Shown in pieces: positions 21,757 through 29,522 of a stretch of DNA of 64,000 nucleotides. Within the stretch, counting starts at the first letter, position 1, and the number at the start of each line of letters is the position of its first letter. The position numbers and the translations under genes were made by a program. The DNA is taken from the NCBI RefSeq assembly GCF_003007715.1, contig NZ_PXNO01000019.1, forward strand, positions 346,099 through 410,098, written 5' to 3'. Below the pieces are notes generated by a model. That model ran no database searches. It had not been told where the DNA came from and saw only the letters and a program-made list of their open reading frames with translations. This stretch comes from Marinobacter shengliensis (GTDB lineage: Bacteria > Pseudomonadota > Gammaproteobacteria > Pseudomonadales > Oleiphilaceae).

Positions 21757-21927
21757 ATAGCCCTGAAAAGCGAAACCATTCCTGTTTCAGCCCGCATTGT
21801 CGCCCTGGCCGATGTGTTCGATGCCCTGACCAGTGAACGCCCCTACAAAAAAGCCTGGTCCATTAATCAGGCAACCAATCTGATCCGCGAACGAAGCGGT
21901 CAGCACTTTGAGCCGGTGCTGCTTTGA
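21757..21927 (+). pseudogene. Remnant of an HD-GYP domain gene (C-terminal fragment)
   Basis: A 56-codon open stretch ending in TGA reads ETIPVSARIVALADVFDAL, TSERPYKKAW, then IRERSGQHFEPVLL. This is the end of an HD-GYP domain, after the catalytic HD and GYP motifs. A stop codon lies just before it in frame (21754-21756), and no HD motif exists upstream because the aconitase gene begins at 21661. It has no plausible start. I read it as the surviving 3' end of a deleted cyclic-di-GMP phosphodiesterase response regulator; compare the intact copy of this segment at about 5320-5400. Confidence 0.75.
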
Positions 21928-21934
21928 GCTCTGC

Positions 21935-23458
21935 TCAGGGCAGCCGGTATCGCACTATCAATCCGTCTACACTTGCCACGCTGGAATCAATCGCATCCGC
22001 CAGGCCCTGTACCAGCTCAGCCTCTTTTGCCACGTCGGTGGTGCGACTGGCAACGGTGTGGATGTTCTCGTTAATCTGCAGTGATGTAGCGGCCTGTTCC
22101 TCGCAGGCGGCGGCGATCTGGTTGTTCATGCTGCTGACAGCGTCTATCGCTTGCTCAATGCGGCTGATGGCTTCGGCAGCTTCCTGAATAGCCCGGTTCG
22201 ATTCGATTGACCGGGTCTGCCCCATTTGCATCGCAGCCGTTGTCGCTTCCGACAGGTCTTTCAGTTCATCTACCGTGGTGCGGATTTCATCGGTGAATTC
22301 CTGGGTACGACGCGACAGGGAACGCACCTCGTCAGCGACCACGGCAAAGCCCCGGCCGTGCTCGCCCGCCCTGGCGGCCTCAATGGCCGCGTTCAGTGCA
22401 AGCAGGTTGGTCTGGTCAGAAATGTCGTGTATCGAGCCCGTTACCCGGGCAATGGATTCCACCTTGTCGGTCAACTGAGCCACCATGCGCGCACTGTCCG
22501 CCAGAGCTTTATTGGTAGCGTCTGTCATGGTGCGTGCGCTGGCCATGGCCTGACTGCCAGCGGAGGCAGAACCTGCCGCATCGGTAGCGGCTTCGGAAGC
22601 CAACTGGGCATTATGGGCCACTTCCTGCACACTCGCAGACATCTGATTGGTCGCTGTGGCCACCTGATCAGCCTGCTGCTGTTGCTCCTCAACATACTGA
22701 CGGGTGCTTTCACTGGCTCGCACTAATTGCGCCGTGTTGCTCTGAAGTTCATCAGAGAAACCGCGCATCTGCCGGATCAGCTCGCAGGACTTCTCCATCA
22801 TGTCGTTGAAGGATTTTGCGCTGACACTGCGGTCCTCAGTGGGCAAACGACCGGACAGATCATGTTCCCGGTCAAACGCCTGAACAATCGACATCATACG
22901 GAACGCCTGGTTACGCTCCTGCTTCATTTGCACGGCAAAGAACACAAGGATACCGGCCTCGAAAACTACAAAGGCGGCATGAACCATGGCAGTGCCCCAG
23001 CCATGCCCGTGGTCATATATCATCAGCGGCATCGAGCCTATCTGCGTGCCGGCATGTTGAAGTGCCGTGAACAACAGGTGGTGTAAGGCGATCGTAACGG
23101 CCGCAACCACTACAGGCAGCCAGTCCCGGTAGATAATCGTTAGGGCAAGTCCGGAAAAGATATGAAAATGCATTTCGATTCGCCCCATCTGGGCCTGAAT
23201 CATGATGGCTGAGAACAACATCAAACAGACGGCAAACAGACTCGAACTGGCGCGACTTCCCCGCAACAGGACGTAACCACCAGTTGCCAAGCCTCCCACA
23301 AGCATTGACGCCACAAGTGCGAACGCATGGGTGCCATAACCAACGGGCACCAGCAAGCCGACCACAGGCACGTGGGCCAGCAATATGAGGAGCATTTGCC
23401 AGTCGGTGACCAGAGTTTGCTCTCGGGTTAGATCGCTGACGCTAACAACGGTTGTCAT
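21935..23458 (-). CDS. Methyl-accepting chemotaxis protein with polytopic N-terminal sensor
   Basis: The N-terminal 190 residues contain about six hydrophobic helices with no large periplasmic domain. They include [19 protein letters not shown] and a following TIALHHLLF, a pattern seen in a set of integral-membrane chemoreceptors. The cytoplasmic part has the receptor tip ([38 protein letters not shown]). I prefer the ATG at 23458 (MTTVV), about 10 bases after AAGAG, to an upstream in-frame start at 23509, giving about 507 residues. Such receptors usually sense membrane or cytoplasmic cues. No che genes are nearby. Confidence 0.88.
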   Translation of the reverse strand: MTTVVSVSDLTREQTLVTDWQMLLILLAHVPVVGLLVPVGYGTHAFALVASMLVGGLATGGYVLLRGSRASSSLFAVCLMLFSAIMIQAQMGRIEMHFHIFSGLALTIIYRDWLPVVVAAVTIALHHLLFTALQHAGTQIGSMPLMIYDHGHGWGTAMVHAAFVVFEAGILVFFAVQMKQERNQAFRMMSIVQAFDREHDLSGRLPTEDRSVSAKSFNDMMEKSCELIRQMRGFSDELQSNTAQLVRASESTRQYVEEQQQQADQVATATNQMSASVQEVAHNAQLASEAATDAAGSASAGSQAMASARTMTDATNKALADSARMVAQLTDKVESIARVTGSIHDISDQTNLLALNAAIEAARAGEHGRGFAVVADEVRSLSRRTQEFTDEIRTTVDELKDLSEATTAAMQMGQTRSIESNRAIQEAAEAISRIEQAIDAVSSMNNQIAAACEEQAATSLQINENIHTVASRTTDVAKEAELVQGLADAIDSSVASVDGLIVRYRLP

Positions 23459-23698
23459 TGGAATCATTCTCTTGGGTATGTCGCGCGGGACTTGTCTGGT
23501 GGGTTGCACTATCAGGATGCATTCGTTCGGGTATTTACGAACCTGAATTGTTGCAGATCACAGACAACACAGCTGGTTCGTACTTTCACTTAACGGATGT
23601 TTATCGTGTTCACGGCAGGGATGTGTGAACAGATCAGCTGCGGCCCGGGGCCAGTTCTGTCATCATTGGCGCTGTTTTCTGACGGATCAGGATCTACC

Positions 23699-25153
23699 GT
23701 GAAACACGATTGTCATTACCACCCGGGCGACCCGGCCAAGTGGCACTGTGGTGAGTGCCAGATGCACTATTGCAACCGCTGCATGCCCGATGCAGATACC
23801 CGCCAGCGCCGCGCCCTGTGCCCACGCTGCAGCAAGGCCATGCGGTATCTCGGGGCGGCAACCGAGGTGGTGCCCTTCTGGCACCGCATCGGCGCTTTCT
23901 TCCGCTACCCGTTCCATACCGATCCATTGATGGTGATCGCCATCTGCACCCTGGTGCCGATCATTGCGCCGGCGAACATTATCGGCCTGGTTATCTGGCT
24001 GGTACTGGCACTGGCGCTGTTCAAGTACACCTATGCCGTGATCAGCCACACCGCAGAAGGCCATCTGAAACCTCCGCCGGTGTCGGTGGCGTTCACGGGC
24101 AGCGGTTTTGATATCGTCATTCTGCAGCTTCTCGTATTTGTACTGATGGGTGGCCTGGTGGCTGCGGCCGCGATGATCGGCGGGCCGATTCTGATGATGC
24201 TGGCCCTGGCCTTTGCGATACTCGCCCTGCCCGCCAGCATCATGGTGCTGGCGATGGAGCGATCAGTGGGTGCGGCGGTGAACCCGATGAACCTGGCGGT
24301 GCTGATTTCCCGTATCGGCACCCCCTACTTCCTGCTGTATGGCTATCTGATTCTGCTCACCCTGGCTTCCGGGGCGGCCCAGGATTTTGCCGTTGATCAC
24401 TTCCCGATGTGGGTGGCACAGCCCCTGGCGGGCTTCCTCAACAGTACCTTTACCCTGATTCTGTTCCACATGCTGGGTTACCTGCTGTTCCAGTATCAGG
24501 AAGAACTGGGCTTTGCCTCGGACATTCAGGGGGAAGAAGGCGACGCAGACCAACAGAACCGGGACCGGAGCACCCGCTTTGATGCCGATCTGGACATGAA
24601 CCTGAAAGACGGCAACTACGACCGGGTTCAGAGCATGCTGATCGAATCCCTCAAAAAAGACCGGGACAATCCGAAACGCATCGGGCAGCTCTATCAGATT
24701 CTGACCGCCCGGCAGGCAACGACCGAGCTGTACCGGTATCACCCGCGCCTGATGGCGTGGCTCGCCCAACGGCACGATGGGGACGGGCTGAACCAGCTTA
24801 TGCAGACCCTGCAAGCGGCTGAGCCCGGCTTTCAGCTGGACGATCCGGAACTGGCGGTGCAGTGCGCCAGCGCCCTGTATCACCGGGGCCACTTCAAGCC
24901 GGCATTGCGGCTGCTCCAGGATTTCCACAAACGGTTCCCGGACAGCGACCAGCTGGCACCGGCCTATTTACTGGCCGCCCAGGCACTGGCCAATGGCCTG
25001 CAACAGTGGGAGAAAGCCAGTGCGTTTCTCGCGTTTATCAAGAAACGCTGTGTCACCCACCCCTTGCATGGGCAGATTGACACCTGGCTGGACCAGGCCC
25101 GCAATCAGCAACCGCTGAAAGGCCCGAAAGCGAGTTTTGAGGTACCGGAGTAA
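23699..25153 (+). CDS. Membrane protein with N-terminal zinc-ribbon/B-box-like motif and C-terminal TPR
   Basis: Translation most likely starts at GTG 23699 after AGGA, giving 484 residues. The first 50 residues are cysteine/histidine rich (CHYHPGD, WHCGECQMHYCNRCM, LCPRCSKAM), like a B-box zinc finger. About six hydrophobic helices follow (roughly 75-280), and the C-terminal half is helical with TPR-like repeats (ASALYHRGHFKPALRLLQDF). I know no defined function for this architecture. It is convergent with a rhomboid protease that also ends in TPR-like repeats, with a strong hairpin between them. An upstream ATG at 23597 would add an unconserved-looking leader and I reject it. Confidence 0.75.
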   Translation: MKHDCHYHPGDPAKWHCGECQMHYCNRCMPDADTRQRRALCPRCSKAMRYLGAATEVVPFWHRIGAFFRYPFHTDPLMVIAICTLVPIIAPANIIGLVIWLVLALALFKYTYAVISHTAEGHLKPPPVSVAFTGSGFDIVILQLLVFVLMGGLVAAAAMIGGPILMMLALAFAILALPASIMVLAMERSVGAAVNPMNLAVLISRIGTPYFLLYGYLILLTLASGAAQDFAVDHFPMWVAQPLAGFLNSTFTLILFHMLGYLLFQYQEELGFASDIQGEEGDADQQNRDRSTRFDADLDMNLKDGNYDRVQSMLIESLKKDRDNPKRIGQLYQILTARQATTELYRYHPRLMAWLAQRHDGDGLNQLMQTLQAAEPGFQLDDPELAVQCASALYHRGHFKPALRLLQDFHKRFPDSDQLAPAYLLAAQALANGLQQWEKASAFLAFIKKRCVTHPLHGQIDTWLDQARNQQPLKGPKASFEVPE

Positions 25154-25162
25154 TCGGTAAGC

Positions 25163-25193
25163 GCCGGCACAGGGCAAGCTGCGCTGTGCCGGC
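25163..25193. terminator. Bidirectional terminator between the TPR membrane gene and the rhomboid gene
   Basis: A ten-base perfect inverted repeat, GCCGGCACAG and CTGTGCCGGC, with an 11-base loop is followed by ATTTAAG on the plus strand. It sits in the 50 bp between convergent stops. Confidence 0.75.
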
Positions 25194-25203
25194 ATTTAAG
25201 GCT

Positions 25204-26655
25204 TCAAAGAGTGTTCTGGAGCAATTGGCGGTAATGGCGGGCTTTTGGCTCCATCTGGTGCTTCTCGAACTCCGCCAGCAACAACCGGCAGGCCTCGTTG
25301 ACCATTTCCACATTCGCCGTTGAGCGCATGCGTTCAAAAGCCTTTTCCGCTGATTTCAAATCGTGGTGCTTGAGACTGGCAAACATTACCCGGTTATGGT
25401 CTTCCACCGCCAGCGGATGATGGGCCTCGCCCTTGCTCAGATATTCCTGCCACACTGAGATCATTTGCTCTGGCTGCCGTCGGGCCATGGCATCGGCCAT
25501 AAGTTCCCGTGACAGGTCCCGGTAGGCTGGCAGGTCTGGCCGAAGTTTGGCCAGCTGGTACAGATGTTCCAACACAATGGCGCGCTCGGGATAGCGTTCC
25601 CGCAACGCCTCGAACTGACGCCGGGCCAGATCGAAATCCATCCTTCCAAGGCTGGCCATAGCCTGGGCATACGCCGAGGTAAAGCGGGCGTCCTGTTCAT
25701 CTTCTTCCGGTTCAAAAAACTCTTCTTTCACCTGCAACCAGCTTTTACCCAACAGCCAGACCAGGCCAGCACCGGCAAGTAGCCCGCCAGCGTGGGCCAT
25801 ATAGGCAATACCGGTAGAGCCGGCGTACCAGTAATCGTAGATTTCCTTGCCTACCCACACCGGCAACAGGGCGATGGCCGGTGCCCGGAAATAGTTGAAG
25901 TAGACCAACAGGAAGTAGAAAAAACGGATTTTCTGCACGCCGTATATGGCCACATACATGCCCATCAACCCGGAAATGGAGCCTGACGCGCCCACCAGAG
26001 GAATCTGGCTGCCCATGGAGAAGCCGGTATACATCAGGCCGGATAACGCACCACAGGCCAGATAGGCCATCAGGTAACGGCCAGGCCCCAGGGCCTTCTC
26101 AACGGTGAAGCCAAGCAGGAACAGGAACAGCAGGTTACCGATAATATGGCCCCAGCCACCGTGCAGAAACTGGTAGGTGATCAGGCTGTAAAGCGACAAT
26201 TCCGCCGGGATAAGCCCCAACTGATAAGCGCTCATTCGAGACAGCCACTGTTCATCGATGGCAACCCGCTGCTCCAGCCAGTGACTTCGCTCGGCCGGCG
26301 CCCAGATCAGGTCCCGGTTTTCTTGCAGGTACTGGTAGAACTCCCTGTCCACCAACAGGGTGGCTGCCAGCCAGAAGGTTTCGTTGTCCTCCTGCAGTTG
26401 CTGGAATTCCTGAAGCTCCAGAACACTCTGGGCATCACCAGAAAACCGGATTTCCCGTTGCAGATAGTCTTCATAAGCCGGGGCCTCGAGCGCCAGCAGG
26501 TCGGCTTCCAGATACTGTTCCAGGGCCGCTTCAAATTTGCGGTCGTCACCGCCCTGATAGAACAGGAAGACCAGCAGGCAAGCCATCATCAGGCTCAGGG
26601 TTACCCAGGGCGGGCGTTTCCAGTTAACGGCGTTCTCGGCAGGAATAATCAGCAT
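25204..26655 (-). CDS. Rhomboid family intramembrane serine protease with TPR tail
   Basis: In this 483-residue protein, a first membrane helix (PPWVTLSLMMACLLVFLFY) is followed by a soluble segment of about 120 residues, then the rhomboid core. The core has FLHGGWGHIIGNLLFL, the catalytic Ser224 in GASGS and His288 in MAHAGG. The catalytic pair is intact, so intramembrane proteolysis is expected. Residues from about 330 onward are helical TPR-like repeats. This extra tail is unusual for a rhomboid and may select substrates. It is convergent with another TPR-tailed membrane protein; a functional link is only a suggestion. Confidence 0.88.
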   Translation of the reverse strand: MLIIPAENAVNWKRPPWVTLSLMMACLLVFLFYQGGDDRKFEAALEQYLEADLLALEAPAYEDYLQREIRFSGDAQSVLELQEFQQLQEDNETFWLAATLLVDREFYQYLQENRDLIWAPAERSHWLEQRVAIDEQWLSRMSAYQLGLIPAELSLYSLITYQFLHGGWGHIIGNLLFLFLLGFTVEKALGPGRYLMAYLACGALSGLMYTGFSMGSQIPLVGASGSISGLMGMYVAIYGVQKIRFFYFLLVYFNYFRAPAIALLPVWVGKEIYDYWYAGSTGIAYMAHAGGLLAGAGLVWLLGKSWLQVKEEFFEPEEDEQDARFTSAYAQAMASLGRMDFDLARRQFEALRERYPERAIVLEHLYQLAKLRPDLPAYRDLSRELMADAMARRQPEQMISVWQEYLSKGEAHHPLAVEDHNRVMFASLKHHDLKSAEKAFERMRSTANVEMVNEACRLLLAEFEKHQMEPKARHYRQLLQNTL

Positions 26656-26950
26656 GGGCGGTCACAATTCATCACAATCTGTCCCTGAAAAGCTGCTTTT
26701 TACCACAGCAGCGACTTCTTTTCCCGGTGTAATGACGCCTGGCGAGCAGAAATCAAAGGTCTGCAACGGGAAATGTGGCGCAGCACACAACCGTGGGTGT
26801 CATCACACAGTCACACAAATGCCATTCAATCGGTAACCACTCACTTCCGGTGCCTATCGACCATTCGCCAATTGCCGTTATTGCTTCAACCAACAATATT
26901 GGGGAAGCAATAACAACAAAAACCGGATTCTGGACTCGAGGATACTGCAC
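26656..26950. other. 295-bp intergenic region between rhomboid and OmpA-domain genes
   Basis: This divergent region has no convincing gene. It holds the promoters for both neighbours, which I cannot place with confidence, and a strong inverted repeat near its right end that is listed separately. Confidence 0.6.
26877..26914 (+). promoter_or_regulatory. Long inverted repeat just upstream of the OmpA-domain gene
   Basis: GTTATTGCTTC (26877-26887) is exactly repeated in reverse complement at 26904-26914. Inside lies a second short pair CCAA/TTGG around a CAATA loop. The whole can fold into a 15-bp interrupted stem. No T-run follows on either strand, so it is not a standard terminator. It ends 36 bases before the ATG at 26951, where it could be an operator or a 5' leader structure. 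Confidence 0.55.
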
Positions 26951-27391
26951 ATGACCGTACTAGTTCTGGACAACCCTGACTTGCTGGCGAAGGCCGCATT
27001 GGCATTCGGCGGCATGGCGGGCCAGCCTTCACAAGACGGAAGCCGTCCTCACCGCACCCGATTTCACTACGGCTTCAACAAACACACTCCGGATGCCGGT
27101 GACATCGAGGTTCTGAAGCAGCACGCTGCCTACCTGAAAAATCACCCGGGTGTGCGGGTAAGAATTCATGGCCACGCCGACCGCTTTGGTTCAGAGGAAT
27201 ACAATCGTTTCCTGGCTCGCCTGAGGGCCAACTCTGTGGCCCGCCTGCTCATGCGCGAGGGCGTTCACCAGTCTGCCATTGTGCTGGCTACCTGGGGTTC
27301 GGATCGCCCCCTGGCCCGGCCGGAAGACCACGCGGCCAACCGACGGGTGGAGCTGGAATACCTGACCATGGACATTGCCCAAGCACTCTGA
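26951..27391 (+). CDS. OmpA-family C-terminal domain protein without a signal peptide
   Basis: Residues about 40-140 of this 146-residue protein form an OmpA/Pal-type peptidoglycan-binding domain: VRIHGHADRFGSEEYNRFLARLRANSV and ANRRVELEY carry the conserved Asp and Arg positions. The N-terminus (MTVLVLDNPDLLAKAALAFGG) lacks a charged start and clear cleavage site. The sequence shows no obvious export signal or membrane anchor and no better upstream start. It could be cytoplasmic, leaderless-exported or simply atypical. A long inverted repeat precedes the start and a strong hairpin follows the stop. Confidence 0.82.
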   Translation: MTVLVLDNPDLLAKAALAFGGMAGQPSQDGSRPHRTRFHYGFNKHTPDAGDIEVLKQHAAYLKNHPGVRVRIHGHADRFGSEEYNRFLARLRANSVARLLMREGVHQSAIVLATWGSDRPLARPEDHAANRRVELEYLTMDIAQAL

Positions 27392-27408
27392 GCGCCAGGT
27401 ACATACAC

Positions 27409-27432
27409 AAACGGGGCCAACAGGCCCCGTTT
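27409..27432. terminator. Bidirectional terminator, OmpA-domain gene and MAPEG gene
   Basis: A ten-base perfect stem, AAACGGGGCC/GGCCCCGTTT, with a four-base loop and flanking A and T runs lies between convergent stops. It is a canonical intrinsic terminator usable in both directions. Confidence 0.88.
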
Positions 27433-27453
27433 AAGCAATCGCTGCCGGCTTGC

Positions 27454-27855
27454 TCAGCCGTACACCTGCCAGACGTTCCACAGTAACAGCAACGCCGCCA
27501 CCAGAATCGCCAACCAGGTTAACAGGATACCGATCATGCGGGCCTTGTGGGGGCCACCCTTGCCGTTGATCATGCCCCAGGCATGGAGAATACGGCCCAC
27601 CACCAGCGCCATGCCGGTCCAGTAAATCAGGCCTGAGGCAACACCGTTCAGCTCGGCAATCGCCAGCATAATCAGGCCAATGGGCGCATATTCGACCAGG
27701 TTAGCATGGGCGCGCACCGCTGCCTCAAACTCGACATCGTCGTTCACGCCCAGCCCTTTACGGTACTTCAGCCGGTACTTGACCACCTGGCCGGACAACA
27801 CCAGCAACAACAAACCAAGGACGGCCGCGAACACAGCGGTTACGGGTACGATCAT
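27454..27855 (-). CDS. MAPEG family membrane protein
   Basis: A 133-residue protein with four hydrophobic helices. The pattern VNDDVEFEAAVRAHANLVEYAPIGLIMLAIAEL and the following WTGMALVVGRILHAWGM are typical of bacterial MAPEG proteins, relatives of membrane glutathione transferases. The biochemical role in bacteria is mostly undefined. It begins one base after the stop of the GlsB-like gene upstream on the same strand, so they share an operon. Confidence 0.88.
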   Translation of the reverse strand: MIVPVTAVFAAVLGLLLLVLSGQVVKYRLKYRKGLGVNDDVEFEAAVRAHANLVEYAPIGLIMLAIAELNGVASGLIYWTGMALVVGRILHAWGMINGKGGPHKARMIGILLTWLAILVAALLLLWNVWQVYG

Positions 27856-27856
27856 G

Positions 27857-28099
27857 TCAGCCCTGCTTTATCTTGTTGACCACTGCCAGCAGCAGTACCG
27901 CACCGACGGTCGCGGTTACCAGCTCACCGACCATGCTCTTTACCGCCAGCCCGAGCACGCCAAACAGCACGCCGCCAATCACCGAACCGACAATACCAAT
28001 ACCGATATTGGCCAGCACGCCAAAGCCCTTGCCTTTCATAATCAGGCCAGCCAGCCAGCCGGCAAGACCACCAATGATCAGAAACCAGATCAGGCTCAT
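27857..28099 (-). CDS. GlsB/YeaQ/YmgE family stress membrane protein
   Basis: A short 80-residue protein made of hydrophobic glycine-rich helices: MSLIWFLIIGGLAGWLAGLIMKGKGFG, then GIGIVGSVIGGVLFGVLG. This is the transglycosylase-associated (GlsB/YeaQ) pattern. Family members are induced by envelope or general stress; their mechanism is unknown. It is next to the MAPEG gene with a one-base gap. Confidence 0.9.
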   Translation of the reverse strand: MSLIWFLIIGGLAGWLAGLIMKGKGFGVLANIGIGIVGSVIGGVLFGVLGLAVKSMVGELVTATVGAVLLLAVVNKIKQG

Positions 28100-28173
28100 C
28101 TATCCATTCTCCCAAGGTTTACCAGTCCAGAATGCATTCCTGTTCAGAAGACTGCCCTGTTTTTCACGGCCAT

Positions 28174-28893
28174 TCAAGCAGTTCCGGGAGTTCGTGCAAG
28201 CCCTGCGATGGCTTCCGACATCTGTTGGTGGCACCGGGCGATCAGCTCGGGGATATCGGCAGAGGTCAGCCCCTGGGTTTCGACGGGCGGAAGAATCCGC
28301 ATCGGGACTGGCTCCCTGCGGCCAGACCAGCCTCGTGTTTTGCCGTGATACTCACCGGCACACACCATGGTGATGGGGGCACCGGCAGCAATAGCGGTGT
28401 GAAACGCGCCTTTCTTGAAACTTCCCAGGCCACGGCCACGGCTACGAGTGCCTTCCGGGAATACCCAGATACTTTTACGCTGCTGGTTGATCGCCTCACT
28501 GGTGGCCTCCATCACCGCCACCGCTTTTCGGGACCGACCGCGGTTCAGAATGATGTTGCCACCCAGCCAGAATACCTGGCCAAAGAACGGCACCCAAACC
28601 AGTGAGGACTTGCCCACCGCCACGGTGCGTGGCGGCAACAAGTCCCCCATTAGGAACAGGTCGTCGTTCTGTTGGTGATTGGCGATGATGACCGTAGGCC
28701 TGTCCTGCGGCATGTTCTCGGCCCCATAGAGGGGGCGTTTCATGCCCAGCAAACAACGCCCTACCCGGGCGACGATCCAGCCCAGCAGCCGGTTGTTATC
28801 CGGGTTGAACGGCCGGGCCAGGTATAACACCAATGCCAGAAGGCACAAGACTGGCACGCTAATCCACGCCAGGATTTTTCTTACCACTGCCAT
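28174..28893 (-). CDS. plsC: 1-acylglycerol-3-phosphate O-acyltransferase (PlsC family)
   Basis: The 239-residue enzyme has an N-terminal membrane helix (ISVPVLCLLALVLYLARPF) and the acyltransferase motifs NHQQNDDLF (HX4D catalytic pair), GNIILNRGRSRKAV, and FPEGTRSRGRGLGSFKKGAF, followed by VCAGEY. It should acylate lysophosphatidic acid at the inner membrane to make phosphatidic acid. A genome may carry several PlsC homologues, so this may not be the essential copy. Confidence 0.88.
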   Translation of the reverse strand: MAVVRKILAWISVPVLCLLALVLYLARPFNPDNNRLLGWIVARVGRCLLGMKRPLYGAENMPQDRPTVIIANHQQNDDLFLMGDLLPPRTVAVGKSSLVWVPFFGQVFWLGGNIILNRGRSRKAVAVMEATSEAINQQRKSIWVFPEGTRSRGRGLGSFKKGAFHTAIAAGAPITMVCAGEYHGKTRGWSGRREPVPMRILPPVETQGLTSADIPELIARCHQQMSEAIAGLARTPGTA

Positions 28894-28940
28894 ACTGCTT
28901 TTCCGTTAAGACTCACTTGGCGCACAAGTGTACGCCATAC

Positions 28941-29522
28941 TTAAAGCGCGGCAACAGTATCCTTTTGTTCGAGAGCGTAAACGGGATGGGCTTCAACCAC
29001 ATAGCGCAGGGGGCCACGGGCATCCATGGCGTCGAAAGGGTAGCAGGTAACCAACAGCAGGGTGCCGGCCGCCAACGCGTGAGTGTTGATCAGCTCCTTA
29101 CGACTGTCCACTACCCGGATACTGGTTACCCGATAGTCCTGCCAACGCTGATCCTGGCCTTGCAATCTGACCGGGTTACCCGGAGCGAGATGTTGGAGGT
29201 GGCTGAAGTGTGTGTCCCGGTGCCCGGCCAGAATCACCGGCCCGTCGGCACCGGCCACCACCTTGCCCGGCCCGAAGGCCAGGCTTTCGCCATGCAGGCC
29301 ATCCAACACGATCATCGACACGTCCAATTCAGGCATTTCCAGCCTGGCCACCGGCCAGGTATCCGCCCAGGGCCAGGGCCGAGCCTGGACCTGACGGGCC
29401 TGGGTTTCCGCCCAGGCAAGTGCCAGCAGCTCCTGTGCCACCAGCGCCTTGAAGGGAATCCACAGCCCGAACATGAGCACCGTGGCAGAACAACCGAACA
29501 GTAACAGCAGCAGGCGACTCAC
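28941..29522 (-). CDS. Class GN sortase
   Basis: A 193-residue Gram-negative sortase. It has an N-terminal membrane anchor (LLLLLFGCSATVLMFGLWIPF) and the sortase active-site residues: His101 in LAGHRDTHF, Cys160 in LLVTCYPF, and a downstream arginine in GPLRYVVEAHP. It overlaps the upstream VIT/VWA target gene by four bases (29519-29522). Class GN sortases each come with one dedicated target, and here that target is the immediately preceding gene. Its job should be to cleave the target at the C-terminal sorting motif in the periplasm. Confidence 0.93.
   Translation of the reverse strand: MSRLLLLLFGCSATVLMFGLWIPFKALVAQELLALAWAETQARQVQARPWPWADTWPVARLEMPELDVSMIVLDGLHGESLAFGPGKVVAGADGPVILAGHRDTHFSHLQHLAPGNPVRLQGQDQRWQDYRVTSIRVVDSRKELINTHALAAGTLLLVTCYPFDAMDARGPLRYVVEAHPVYALEQKDTVAAL

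Noticed and set aside
23597..23698. A longer N-terminus for the zinc-ribbon/TPR membrane protein
   Set aside because: The extra 34 residues look non-conserved and lack a ribosome site; GTG at 23699 with AGGA upstream begins directly before the cysteine motif.
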